Shown here piece after piece: positions 35,142 to 46,875 of a stretch of 64,000 nucleotides of DNA; the first letter of the stretch is position 1, and each line of letters begins with the position of its first letter. The DNA is from Daphnia pulex (Eukaryota > Arthropoda > Branchiopoda > Diplostraca > Daphniidae). Made by a program: the position numbers and the translations under genes. Location of the stretch: assembly GCF_021134715.1 (NCBI RefSeq), contig NC_060019.1, positions 1,178,001 to 1,242,000 on the forward strand, written 5' to 3'. Under the pieces are notes generated by a model that saw only the letters and a program-made list of their open reading frames with translations, ran no database searches and had not been told where the DNA came from.

Positions 35142-36647
35142 CTAATGGAAGAAAGTGTCGGCCTCGTAATAGTGAGGAAAAGATACAAATGCCGGCGATT
35201 CGTAGCGACAAGTCGTCGAGTTGGTGACACCCGAAGGATTGCAGGTGCCGCCCGAACAAAAGCACCAGTTGTCCGGATCTTCTTCGACGCTGGCGAACAT
35301 TTTCCTCGTTCCGGCAAAACGATAAAATGTCACGCCCTTTTTTTCGACATCTTCCATGTAGTCCATGGTAATCGACCTGATAGCGAGACAATTTGATTAG
35401 TGTCTAATTAACTTAACCAGTGAACTGCTCGAAATAAATGCTACCAACCGGCAAAGATCAGATGAGTACATCGAGATGCTGGTGTCGATCTGGGCGGCCA
35501 TCCTTCGCCAAACGAGCCGTTAACCATTCCGCAATAGGATTCGTAATACCTTAGTAAACATTTTAATTTTAGTCATTCAATTTCAATCAACAATTTTGCT
35601 GTGTGTACTTGGTCTGTCGGGTGTAGTTCCACATGTCCATTACGTCGAGTTAATTTCTGATGTCATCGACACCGGTGAATATATTGAAGACGCCATCAAA
35701 TGACTCCGACCCGTTCCGCTACGATAATAGCCATTATTAAACAATGTCATATTGGGACCGTATATGATTAACTTACTCCATAGAACTAGCCGAACTTGTC
35801 GTACGATGGAATGTCAAGCAATCCTGGCGGCAGCTGAGCTTGTGCGTCCAGGAAGGGATCCGACATCCGAGTAGCCCTTGAAAATGAACTCGTCGGCCGT
35901 TTTTGTGATGAAGACGGTGCTGTTGGATTCATCGATAAAGGAATTCAAGTTATTGCCCTTGATTAATTTTCGAGAGAATCGATTGCTGTACGCGGCGCTC
36001 TGCATGGCCATGGAGATAGTTAGATTATAACCCACCGAATCAATGTAGTAAAAATAAATGTCCAATTGCCAATCGTTCCAAAAGGGGAACGTTCACAGTG
36101 GTTATTTGGTCTTTCATAGAACCGTTGCTCCGCTCTTCCACAAACTGCCACCATCTCTTTTGCTGGAATTTAATCGTGTAACTGTGATCGTGCATCTCTA
36201 TGTTGACGCATTCGTGCACCTCCCTGAAACGAGTTGATTTTAAAAATAATTGTGATTAGGCAATAGATTGGGCAATACAATCTGGCATAGTATGCGTACG
36301 TGTAAGTGTAAGGTCCAACTTGTTGAAGGATCGGCTTAGCTTTGAAATTAATGACGTCTTCTGCATTGGTGACATTGTACAAATACATGTAAATGTACAT
36401 CGGCACGGGAGACACCTCCCAAAATTCGTACATTTGCGTACCAGGATACAATTTAAATTGCTGAGATTCCGCGCCAAAATGAATAATCAAATATTAGACC
36501 AGACAAATGATAAAAAAACTTAAATTAATTAGTGCATACCTCATCGACCAAGTAGTTGACGAGAAAAGGTAGACCGATGGCTAGCGTAGCCGCTATGATA
36601 GCGCCCGCTAATCCGGTGATGCCCCAAAAGTCTGGCCCGCAACCCAT
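35142..36647 (-). pseudogene. CD36 / scavenger receptor class B family pseudogene
   Basis: The minus strand starts MGCGPDFWGITGLAGAIIAA with the N-terminal membrane helix. It continues with the family landmarks: YEFWEVSPVPMYIYMYLYNVTNAE, then VGPYTYT, then EFIFKGYSD, FNIFTGVDD and YYESYCGMVNG, then NWCFCSG..CNPSGVTN and PAFVSFPHYYEAD. These are the ectodomain hallmarks of receptors that bind lipids or lipoproteins. Disabling changes: a short tandem duplication after GYSD shifts the frame (near 35860), TGG has become TAG after DKFG (near 35790), a TAA follows DDIRN (near 35653), and the frame stops at 35142-35144 before the C-terminal helix. A TATA-like AGTATAAATA lies upstream (36770-36780, minus). 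It probably decayed recently, since most of the frame is readable. Confidence 0.85.
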
Positions 36648-36780
36648 GTTGCTGATTCAAACTGTTACGTTAAAGTTAAAAATTAGCGATAATCAGAGAA
36701 ATGCAGTGATGTCTCTTGGATGGTGGTCTGCTTGAAAATGAAATGGGAAGCTGTCCGCTGCGGATATCCCTATTTATACT

Positions 36781-37139
36781 GGCGCCCGATATCCCGCAAA
36801 CAGGTAAAAATAAAAAATTAACCATTTACTAATCATCTAACGTTCACTCCAACTAAACAAAGGTGGAATGGGAGGGGCCCAGTATCGGCCGACTGTGGCT
36901 ATTTCGGGATCCTAACCATCAGGATCAGATTCACATAATCTCTTTACACACAGACGATATTTACTATTGTTATTTTACCTTATAGCCTCCTATGAAATTT
37001 GTAAATTAAGGTGTTATTACAACCAGTCAACATCGTCGACCATAAATTTTCGACGTTATTAATAATGGGTACAACTTGTCACAAATAAATAGGCCTACAA
37101 CCAATTTTGATTTAAACGATATATTTTGTCACGTTCATT
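36781..37139. other. gene-free region
   Basis: Upstream flank of the CD36-type pseudogene. No supported feature. Confidence 0.4.
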
Positions 37140-37645
37140 TTTCATGTGCTTATATGTCAAGAACATGTGCTTATGTCAAGAACATGTTCTTTTGTCAAGA
37201 ACATGTTCTTATGTTAGTGATTAAGAGCGGTACGTTTAAGAATTGTTTGCTTCTGTCAAGCACATGTGCTTGTATGTCAAGAACATGTGCTTATGTCAAG
37301 ATCATGTGTTTATGTCAAGAACATGTTCTTATGTCAAGAACATGTTCTTATGTTAGTGATTAAGAGTGGTACGTTTAAGAATTGTTTGCTTCTGTCAAGA
37401 ACATGTGCTTATGTCAAGAACATGTTCTTATGTTAGTGATTAACAGCGGTACGTTTAAGAATTGTTTGCTTCTGTCAAGAACATGTTCTTATGTCAAGAA
37501 CATGTTCTTATGTTAGTGATTAAAAGCGGTACGTTTAAGAATTGTTTGCTTCTGTCAAGCACATGTGCTTGTATGTCAAGAACATGTGCTTATGTCGAGA
37601 ACATGTTCTTATGTTAGTGATTAAAAGCGGTACGTTTAAGAATTG
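37140..37645. repeat. higher-order tandem array of a perfect palindrome
   Basis: The basic unit is about 19 bases, TATGTCAAGAACATGTTCT, centred on the palindrome AAGAACATGTTCTT or its variant AAGCACATGTGCTT. The ten-base core GAACATGTTC occurs eight times. The units are grouped into blocks separated by a conserved 45-base spacer containing GATTAAGAGCGGTACGTTTA, which occurs five times (starting near 37214, 37353, 37434, 37514 and 37614). The period of the higher-order repeat is about 80-140 bases. Confidence 0.9.
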
Positions 37646-39730
37646 TTATGGAGGCTGAAATGTTAATTGGATCATTTCAGTATTTGGTTTGACTTTTCGT
37701 TCTCATAGAAAATATAAAATCTCATTGCAATTCCACATTCCACCATAACATTCCTGATAATCACACAACTAAAAGGGGACAAAAGATTTGCATTTCTGCA
37801 ATTGCAATTTCTCAGTCTTGAATTACAGTCAAACTTCTCAGCTTCACCAGTGGATCAAGTCTGAAACAGCGGCGTCCAGTTTAACTGAAACCAGAACATA
37901 GATTTATAGTAAGTCAATAACTGAATAAAACATTTCATCCAGCATTACCTCAACATGGATACAGGTAGCAGAAGAACGCACCAACAAAATGCCAGAAAGC
38001 CATCAGGCAACACCAGCTATTTTACACAACAGCCCAACACTGCATCGACACCAACATGGTATACTGAAGTTTTGTGTTGAACTACAAATCTGCAGAAGGT
38101 CCATATGAGTGCATCTCTCAATCAGAAAATGACTCCCACACCACTGCACACCAGACATCACCACCATTAACAGCTTTAACACCAAATTAACCAAGGAATC
38201 TAAAATTAGCAAAAGAAAATAAGTTAGCAAAAACATTTTCAAACAAATCAAAAATGAAAATTCAGTTCTGTTTAAAAAAGTTATTGTTTAAAGAAAATTA
38301 CAACTTTCCACCAAGGCTCTAATTAGACACAATTAGTAATTGTCAAATGTCATCTAATCAAAGTTTTATGCCCTTCTAAGCAAAGAACACTACTACAATA
38401 TAAGCAAAATGCAAACCCACTGAAGGTCTTTCTAAGTTAATTGTTACCATTTCAGATTTCCTGTTTCTTCCCATTTTCATCTATACATCAAGGCATCTTG
38501 TTGACTTGGCGCTGCAACTGCATGTTGAGAAAAGTCTCCACCAACCTGTAAAAAAAAAAATAAGATTAGTAGAATAAATTTTTCAAATTATTCTTAACTA
38601 AAATGCATGTTTTTGCAAGCTTGATTCAAGTTCATCTTTCGACTGAAACAATTCACAAACTAAATCAGAGAAAATCATTAATCATACTCAATTTCAATCC
38701 GAAACTTAATTACAGAATTTTTATGTGGGAATAAAGTCTTAAATTATTAAGTTACTCAACATTATTACTTGTACTGTTCTAAAGTACTTTGACATGTAAC
38801 GAAACGTGCAACATGCAGCAGGAGACGACATTTTTAACAGGTGTACAAAGGGCATGGCCACATCACAGACTAAGAAGGGAATCTAATCTTAAGTCTGTGG
38901 CAACATGGAATCGGCTAATACAAATTTAAGGCCATGTTACCCGTAAATTAACCGTAGAAAACATTAAGAATTAGAGAGTAGGAATTACATTTTTTTATGA
39001 AGAACTAAGTCAGGAAAGAAAGTACCCAGCAAGGCTGACTGGAGTAACTTTAATTCTCTGCCAGCCTCGAACAAAAAGAATGACAAAGGGTTTCTCGACT
39101 CTCGTCCGCAGGTTGTCAGATGGAAAGTTATTCGGCGCTTCTGCGCAAATTATTTGGATTTTTTTTTTGTTAGAAACTTATTATTTATTATTTGTCAATC
39201 ATGTTTATCACCGTGTTATACTTTATAAAATCAAAGTCAATATCAGCACTAATTTTTCCCCCTTGCAAGATAGCTTGAGAACAATGTTATATTATGATTT
39301 ATGATAGTATACAATTAAATAGCCTACGCAGATGAATACTACTCAAAAAAGCGGAGATGGCAAATAGCGCATTGGAATTGAACGAGCTCGGGTTGCTAAA
39401 AATAATTACACGATTCTTTCGCGTTGTGAAACAACTTGTTTCACAATCAGTCGGATTCGTCGGATTATGATGTTTCAATTTTCTAATCAAAGTTTATACA
39501 TGTAATATTAAACCATTTGCCAATATTTTAATTGATAAATATTCGAAAAAATATTTTACATTCGATTAACATAAATTGCAACCTAAATTGAATTAAATTT
39601 TAATTATAACGCCACTCAAACTAGGAAATATAGAGTTGCCAGTCGACTGTTGGCCACCATAGATTACTTATAGGGGTCCAAAGTTTTCTAAAGTAAATCG
39701 AATTTCAGAGATCAAACCTTGAATTCAACC
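37646..39730. other. gene-free region upstream of the MIF4G-like gene
   Basis: No gene is supported. The part at about 39335-39560 is the 5' flank of the MIF4G-like gene and recurs as a relic at 46230-46510. Confidence 0.4.
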
Positions 39731-40894
39731 ATGTCTTTCACCAACATGATTATTTCTCTCGTCTCTGTCTCGACTGTTGTCATCTTTGCGGGTTTCATCG
39801 CCAGTTGGTGCGTTCGCAAAATACGCATAATGAGAAAATCTCCATCCAAATCGGAGCTGAAATTGCGAGGACTACCAGTACAACCGACCCGCAAAGATGG
39901 CCAACCCGAGTCGAGATTCGAACGTCGAATGCAATCCACAATGGAGGTGTTAATCGAAAACGGAATGGACGATGAAGTGGCCACTCTTATCGTCTCTCGT
40001 TTGGAATGTTGGAACCAAATCAACCGCTACCTGGACATGTTGAAGAATACCCCAGAGTCAATCGAGAGTGTGGCGAATGGCATCGAGGCCCTGATGAATT
40101 ACCACCAACTTCATCGATCGGAAGTGGAAGAGGACCTCGTCGATGCCATTTTCAGCAGAGCTTTGAAAGACGGAAACATTTCTCACCTTTACGCCAAACT
40201 GTTGAAGCAACTGACGGGCGGCGACCAGAAAGGCTGGACACAAAACATCGTCCACCTCTTGTTCCAACTCGCCGTCGAGGAATTCAACCGGCCGCTTCTA
40301 ACTGACGACGGAAATGGCAAGTCGAGAGTCGAAAAATTCAACAACGTTAAACTGATGGCCGCCATTTTGAAGAGAGAAATGCCCGGAGTGCCGGAAGGTT
40401 GGATCACAGATTGTGCCGATACTCTGGTCCACCGTCTCGAGACCGAAGCCACTGAAGAATCGTTTGATCAACTTTGCATCTTCCTGACGACGCTGCTCAT
40501 CGCTGAACCCGGAGAAGATTGTGATTCGATTACCCCGTCACTACAGAGACAATTGCTGACCTACTTCGAGGCTCTGGAACGAGCGGCAACTCCACCCAAA
40601 GTCCATCAACAATCGGACGTGAAAATACAGAAATCGAAATCGGATGCAACGACACAGACGTTGAAACCTGAGAGTGACGGGAGCGACACCGAGTCTGATG
40701 GAACGGAATCGGAAAGAGACCCGCAGTCAGGGACCCCCACAGAGTCGGACACGGACGAAAATGAGTCGGACACCGGTTCTGACACTACGGTAACTAGCCC
40801 GGAACCTGCAGCTGAAATCCGGATGGGACATATCGGGAAAGCGGATTCTGACAGTTTGGTGTATCAGAAGATAAAAGACGATCTTGAGGGCTAG
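39731..40894 (+). CDS. membrane-anchored MIF4G-like protein (387 aa, intronless)
   Basis: The first ATG in the frame is at 39731. Residues about 5-28 (IISLVSVSTVVIFAGFIASW) form a membrane helix followed by a basic stretch (RKIRIMRK). Residues about 65-290 are helical and resemble the MIF4G fold of eIF4G-type scaffolds. The pattern IEALMNYHQLHRSEVEEDLV then ISHLYAKLLKQL corresponds to the repeat containing 'SLYAQLC' in eIF4G, and FNRPLL with VKLMAAILKRE continues it. The last 90 residues are a low-complexity acidic Ser/Asp/Glu/Thr tail. A helix in front of a MIF4G-type domain is unusual; a role in localised translation at a membrane is only inference. It converges on receptor B, about 325 bases away. 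AATAAA is at 40985-40990. Relics occur at 45905, 46230, 50690, 56070 and 60948. Confidence 0.6.
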   Translation: MSFTNMIISLVSVSTVVIFAGFIASWCVRKIRIMRKSPSKSELKLRGLPVQPTRKDGQPESRFERRMQSTMEVLIENGMDDEVATLIVSRLECWNQINRYLDMLKNTPESIESVANGIEALMNYHQLHRSEVEEDLVDAIFSRALKDGNISHLYAKLLKQLTGGDQKGWTQNIVHLLFQLAVEEFNRPLLTDDGNGKSRVEKFNNVKLMAAILKREMPGVPEGWITDCADTLVHRLETEATEESFDQLCIFLTTLLIAEPGEDCDSITPSLQRQLLTYFEALERAATPPKVHQQSDVKIQKSKSDATTQTLKPESDGSDTESDGTESERDPQSGTPTESDTDENESDTGSDTTVTSPEPAAEIRMGHIGKADSDSLVYQKIKDDLEG

Positions 40895-41219
40895 TCGAAG
40901 GATAAATACCGGAGCTGAGCAACACATTGGAACGTCGACATTTCTTTTTGTCTTTAATTAAATGAAATACGTTTGATATCGATGAATAAAACAAAATTTT
41001 TCAAAACAAAATTTTCGTCTTTTGTATTATTATACTTAAGGAGCACACAAAAGGTATAGTTCAATCCAAGGTTCAATCGATTCGTAATAAAGAAATTGTT
41101 TTCATTATATCAAAAATTGGTTTCAATATAGTTGGTACTTATAATATAAAAAACAACGTTATGTTTAAAAAGTGGCACAAACGGCGTTCCATAGAAAAGA
41201 AGCTTTTTTTTAATAAAAG

Positions 41220-43461
41220 TTATTTTACAACCACGTCAAAAAAGCTAGGTAATTCCATAATTTGTTTCGGGTCCGTCGATTCGGACGTTAGATTTTGCTG
41301 GGAAGTTTTGTAACTATTATTGATACCATTCGTGTTTGAATTGCAGAGTCTTTCTTTAGCACTAGCAGATTGATGGCGGTTAATTTTCTTGGGGATTATA
41401 CGTGAAACTATTTTTTCACACGCAGTGATGAAGGGGTTCAAACACGGGAATTTGAGTTTGATCATCTTCCACACGCTCGGCCTACAGACTAAAATGATGA
41501 AAATGAAAAGTGGCGAGATGATGTTGAATATGTCGGTGACCAGGGCACTTTCAAAACTGGCATCCGCCATGAAAGTAATAATTTCGGTTGTCCAGGGAAC
41601 GCCCATCAACAAGAAGAGACTCAGGATCACTTTAAATCTGCAATTAAAAGTGACATATTAATTAACGATTAGTTGACAGTTCTAAAAGTAATTATATTGC
41701 TAAAAAATAATACTTTCGGATTTTAGAAGTCGTTTGCGATGATTCGGCACTTCTCTGCTGGCAAACACTGAACGCAGCCCAAACGAACATGAAAACGTTG
41801 GCAATAATCATGGCCATCATCGGGGCGTACAAATAGGCGATTAATGGTCCTCTATCTTTATCTGGTAATGAATAAGTAATAATTCAACAATTTGTTTAAA
41901 CAGATGAAAAATATGATTAAAATTGTGTGTACAACTTACGATTGAACCAACAGTATAATTTTGATGCCAATCCTGGTTTAATGATGTCGTCTGGCACATC
42001 GCTGTGCTGGAGGATTTGTCCGATGCCCACGATGACGAATGGAATACCCCATCCGTAAACGGAGGAATAGAAAAACTGTTTACCCAAGACGGATGGGTTT
42101 GTCGGAGATTTGAAGGAACTGGAATAAAGCGAAACAAAGTTGATTTAGTTACGAAAATCAGGTAATCAAGAAAACAAAATTGATTTACCTAAACATCCGC
42201 CAAACTCTAAAGCACAAGACGTTTAGCCAAGAAAAAGTGGCGATGTAGGCGTAATGTAATGAAATTGCTGCAGGAAAAAAAAAATTTTATTTTGTTTTCC
42301 AATATTTCTGTTTGATATAAATTTAATAGTGAACTCGAAATGATTTACCTAATGTTGAACAAAGACCGGGTGGCATATCGCTACCTCTCACGAGCATCAG
42401 AATAGCATGAAAAACGTTCGTGACTGTCATGGAGGCCAAGTAACACATGACGATAACACCGTGGAGGTTGCGCAATTTTGGTAGAATTGCAAAAACCAAT
42501 AAGGTGGCGACTAAAAATACCGTGGCAAAAAGATTCAAACATCCGAATAGAAACGCGCCTTTGGAATCTTCTCCTTGCTCCGGAAAACACACTATTGCCA
42601 TCACGTTCTTTAAAAAAAGAAAAAGGAATAAAATTAGGGCTTAGTAAAACTTCTGAATAAAATTTTTTACTAAATTCTCACAATGTTTCCACCGTCAACT
42701 AGATTGTCAATGCAGTACTGGTCCGTTTTCTCGTCGGTTTGATCTTCTAAATGAAGAACAATCTGGCCATCGGGACGCATCGAAAAATTAAAAAGTTGAT
42801 CTCGTGGAAGATTTCCACATTTTATTCCAAGTCCGCCATGGATGGAAAAAGAATTGGTGTCGATTGATGCATTTTGCGGGTTACGCAAAAGTGACAAATT
42901 AAACGGTACAGGATGCGGCTCGCATATTGAAATTGGAGACAGATCGTGATAATATTTCGTGACCATGGCCATGCCGGGAGGGCAACACTTTCGAATGCAT
43001 CCCGACTCACCGCAAGGATCAGGAACGCAATAACGAGCCACAAATTTGCCAGGGGATGTTGAATAATTTTCGTCTTCGATTCTGTTGATGCAGAATTCAT
43101 TGGACTCCAACCGTTTGTTACCAACGAATAAGGTGCCGTTTTCCAGTTGAAAATCCTCTGTGCTGTGACTGACGTATCCAACCGGGCAATCAGTCAAACC
43201 GTCGTTCGGATCCTCGAACGAATAATTCGGAAACGATTCGTTGTACAAAGTGGAGACAAAATTTGGTACGCACTGATCCAATCCTGGCAGGTATGTAGTC
43301 CCACTTTTGCAGCACCGGATCTTCTCGTCGAATAAAATTTGTTGTCGGGTTGACGAATTTCTTTGGATTTCTAAAACAGTTTGATTTTCACTTGTAACTG
43401 TGGCGTTGGAAAACCAAACGAAAAAAGCCAAAATCACTACGAGCAGATGCTGTTTAGCCAT
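41220..43461 (-). CDS. methuselah-like GPCR B (620 aa)
   Basis: Six exons on the minus strand: 42682-43461, 42349-42607, 42189-42267, 41940-42118, 41714-41861 and 41220-41637. The frame is open through all junctions. A signal peptide (MAKQHLLVVILAFFVWFSNA) is followed by an ectodomain of about 240 residues. That domain is rich in Cys and N-glycosylation sites (CCKSGTTYLPGLDQCVP, CVPDPCGESGCIRKCCPPGM) and is the methuselah-type ligand-binding domain. Seven helices follow from about residue 270 (FLFGCLNLFATVFLVATLLV), then VYGWGIPFVIVGIGQILQHS in the loop 2 / helix 5 area, and CRPSVWKMIKLKFP after the last helix. A Ser/Asn-rich cytoplasmic tail closes the protein. Ligand and G protein are unknown. 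The gene belongs to the founding unit, next to the intact MIF4G-like gene. Confidence 0.92.
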
Positions 43462-44289
43462 GGTAGACTACACACGACTAGCTGGTTGAGCTGAAAAACG
43501 TCACAATACAATACACTTGGACGACAAGAGTTTCCACTGAACCAAGTTGTTTCTTCTGCGTCGGACAATGCGATATGGTAGTTACCAGCAGTTGAGAACC
43601 TGAAGAAGAAATTTGAAACGTTAGTTTGAAATTGGCACACAGACACCGAACACCTTTCCGCCCATGAAATTTCCCGCAGTCTGAAGCTAAGAATTCTTTA
43701 ACAAACACTGAAACGGAAATGCTATATTTTTATGGCGTTGAATTTCCATTCCGACTGTATCCGCCCTCAGCAGTCTGTAAAAGGTTCTGCGGATTGCGCG
43801 GATCTGCGGATTGAAGACCCGCCGACGCGCTGGGAGTCGTGATGTGCGCAAACTTTTTTTAAAAAATAAAGTTCGTACGCGTGACTGTATTTGGAAAGCT
43901 TTGATGGCGCAAAAGTAACTGCTAGACATTACCTGAAGCCATTGCCCAGAAACGCAAAAAACAGCGAAACATTTCCGTGGCTTCGGGTCGCTTCGGGCAA
44001 TTTTTAGCCTTGCAAATATGTAAGTACGCAACAAAGGAAAGCAATCTCAGAGTTTTAACAATTGTTATTCACGTGGAAAGATAACTTACAATTCGAACAT
44101 TCAAATTTCAACAAATTTTCTCGATTAGTTATTCTAATTCGCCAATCAAGATATGTCTTACTTCACTTCTTATCTGACCGGAACGAATAAATTTCAACAA
44201 AACAAATTATGTAATGATTCAGTCACAATGGTTAAATATCTAATATTCTGGTCTAGTTTATAATACCTTTGCTGGTTGGGTAACAGGAT
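43462..44289. other. 5' region of receptor B
   Basis: A likely 5' UTR intron acceptor lies at about 43598 (minus), and a region conserved ahead of each receptor (CTTGTCGTCCAA area, about 43500-43560) lies just upstream of the ATG. No other gene. Confidence 0.4.
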
Positions 44290-44520
44290 AAATCAAAGTG
44301 ATTCGTGACAGTAAATTCCAGTGCTGGGAGAAATTGGGGCGCTATACCGGAGATATTAGTAGGACACTCAACAGTTCACTTCTGCCTACGTTCGTTTCTC
44401 TCTCGATGTCTTTATCTTGTCTTTTTGCTAGAGTATTTGATAGCGCTAAACAGCAACTTTAGCCTTACACTCGAAACGCCCTGCAGTCTTCAAGGGCTGA
44501 CCCCCACATGGCGCAAGGAA
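44290..44520 (+). repeat. conserved upstream block, unit 1
   Basis: First of five copies of a block that begins GTGACAGTAAATTCCA and includes AGGACACT..CAGTTCACTTCTGCC and a CCCTGCAGTC word. It lies about 0.9-1.1 kb upstream of receptor B. No TATA-like sequence is kept in this copy, and the ATG of the small plus-strand frame is ACG. Confidence 0.6.
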
Positions 44521-45047
44521 TGACGTTATTTTATAGCTTAAACTTATTGGGAAATCAGTATTCTGCCGTACTGTTGGGTTTTTCTAAAAAGATAAGGCTA
44601 ACTGCAATCGTGTAAGGCTACAGCTCCCCTTTCCACAACGTCAAGGATTTTATAAAAGGTCAATTTCAATAGGGTAGCCTGCCGGTTATATTTTGCCCTT
44701 CACACCTTTAACTCCATTTGAATGAATGCACTGTATTTGAAACGTTCAAGACAAACTGAATTAACCCGTTAATCGGATATAGTCGAGGACTGTCCCCAAT
44801 ACAAAACCCTTGTATGAGAAATTTTGATTTTCAAGTCGGAGCGCATCTACGTTGCAGGCGAATCGTCAAGGCTAAACTGTTACATGTACAAAAATAGACA
44901 TGTAAATAACAGCACGTTTCCAACATCAGCCGCTTGGAATAGTTGGGGCGCTGTGTAATAATTTAACTACACGGATGTGAACTCAATTTGACTCGGAGCA
45001 GTTGGTTGCGTTATACTCACAGAACGTGAGGGTGGTGGATGTATGTA

Positions 45048-45125
45048 TAGCCTTGCAGAAATAGGACGTTGCCTGAGGCGTCAAAAAATGTTTCCGTCAT
45101 TCACGCGCAGTAAATCGCAAGGCTA
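45048..45125. mobile_element. short inverted-repeat (MITE-like) element, copy 1
   Basis: TAGCCTTGCA at the left end and CGCAAGGCTA at the right end are near-perfect inverted repeats. The inside contains GGCGTCAAAAAATG. It is about 78 bases long, the shortest of the five copies. Confidence 0.5.
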
Positions 45126-45904
45126 TATTCAGACGCTATTGAAATTCTCCTTTTGCATAACTAACTTGTTGCGACTAATAAAATTATGGCGATAGATTTT
45201 TTGATAGCGTGAATTTTGATTAAGATGAACTGGCAATATTATCTGGATCATGGACTTTCAGCCGTTATAAAATGGTGTCAAATTGAGAAACGGAAATTTA
45301 ATTTGAAATCAGGGTAAGTTTGATTTCCAAGAGCTAACTTTCACGAGCAGAGAGATTCGAACTATAACTCACCAGTGGTACGTAACATAATGCTGGATCA
45401 AGATCGGGCATTCTAGAGAATAAGAAAATTCCCCGAGTTGCTGCTTCGACCCAGTTGCTCTTATAGCTTGTTTCTGAGCTAGCTGCTGACGTGTTTTGCA
45501 TCTCTCCTATGACCTATTCGGTTCTTTCCCTACCGAAATGGAAGCACAGCGAACAAACGCAACTGCTGTGTTTTATTGGGGGGAAACACACGCCGCACCA
45601 GGCACCACAAACAAACCTTGTAAAATAGGGGAATTATCTGAAAAAATGAAAGGGACGAGATATTCAAAGAGAAAGTACAATAAGAGACGAGAAAGTAGTA
45701 TACCCTAATTTATACCATTTCCTAACCGACACCAAACGGCGTCAGGCTCTTCATCCCAGTCTTAAAGCTATAACCAATCGCAAATTTGAACCAATCGACT
45801 AATATCGCTTAAAATTTAGAATAAAACTGTGAAATTAGTTTAATTGTGATTCGATTTTCTGACCTAGCTAGACGGAGACAAAATTGTTGGCCTGCTTTAA
45901 CAAG

Positions 45905-46140
45905 ACTATGAGCGAACGGACAACTCCACCCAAAGCCCTACAACATCCGGTTGTGACAATCCATACGTAAAACCTGACAGTGATTAATAAAGCACAGACT
46001 CGGGTGAAACTGACCTATAGAATCGGAAAGAGAATGGCACAATGTCAGAAAATGAGTCGGACACGGTTTCTGACGCAATATCTAATCGGAACACCCAAAT
46101 TAATTTTTTCTTCTTTAATTGAAATTCGTCGTTTAAAGGA
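45905..46140 (+). pseudogene. relic of the 3' end of the MIF4G-like gene
   Basis: It matches the acidic-tail coding part and 3' UTR of the gene at 39731: CAACTCCACCCAAAG, AAACCTGACAGTGA, GAATCGGAAAGAGA and ATGAGTCGGACACGG occur in the same order with many indels. No frame remains. Confidence 0.8.
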
Positions 46141-46229
46141 ATAACGATTGATGTCGGAAAATTACAAACAAATCTTTAAAAAAGAAACTTCCTGAATTTT
46201 AGAGAGATGTAGGAACACACAAAGTCCAT

Positions 46230-46510
46230 CAATACTACTAAAAATGGAGGTGACAAATATAGCGCCTTATTGATGGAATTGAACGCATGATGTACATAAA
46301 TACTTCATGGCTCGGATTGCTGAAAATAATTGTACGATTCTTTCACGGTGCGTAACAACTTGTTTTACGAGCCTTACGTTCAGTCGGATTTAGACGATGT
46401 TGCAAATTTTAAATCAATATTTAGATATGTACAATATTAAACCATTTACCGTACCAATATTTTGATTGATTAATATAATTTGGGAAAACATTTTACATTC
46501 GATTAACCAC
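46230..46510 (+). repeat. relic of the 5' flank of the MIF4G-like gene
   Basis: It matches about 39335-39560 (words TACTACTAAAAATGGAGGTG, ATTAAACCATTTACC and ACATTTTACATTCGATTAAC). It lies downstream of the 3' relic in the same orientation, the order expected of a tail-to-head tandem junction followed by loss of the middle. Confidence 0.7.
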
Positions 46511-46875
46511 TGTGCTATTCCTTCACTCAAACTTGTACTTCAACTATATAATGGTGGTGCTGGTTGTACAAAGGTCTCAAATCCTAAAAGGAATTGATAG
46601 AGCAATTATGACATAGAATATACTCCCATATTTATATTTAGCGCCAAGAAGTGAACATCAGCAATTCAACATTGCCACAAATCAATTTCCCGATATAGGG
46701 TAGAGCACAGATTTTAGTTTGGCAGGTGGTTTATGATGAGGAGTTGAGCAATTTACTACACCTTTTCCGAATACAAAATACGTGAGTCCAAAATGATCTG
46801 TTAATTGTAGAAGGGTAGATATACGTATAAGGGGACACATTTGCCGAGAAAGCTCGTTTAATACATTATATTAAT

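Noticed and set aside
37076-37363. Open frame of 95 codons with repeated CAYMSRTCAYVK-like words
   Set aside because: It is the translation of the palindromic tandem array; no gene signals.
37140-37645. CRISPR array or glucocorticoid-response elements
   Set aside because: Repeats are near-contiguous, palindromic and without variable spacers, and the genome is eukaryotic. The GRE consensus needs a three-base spacer between AGAACA and TGTTCT, which is absent.
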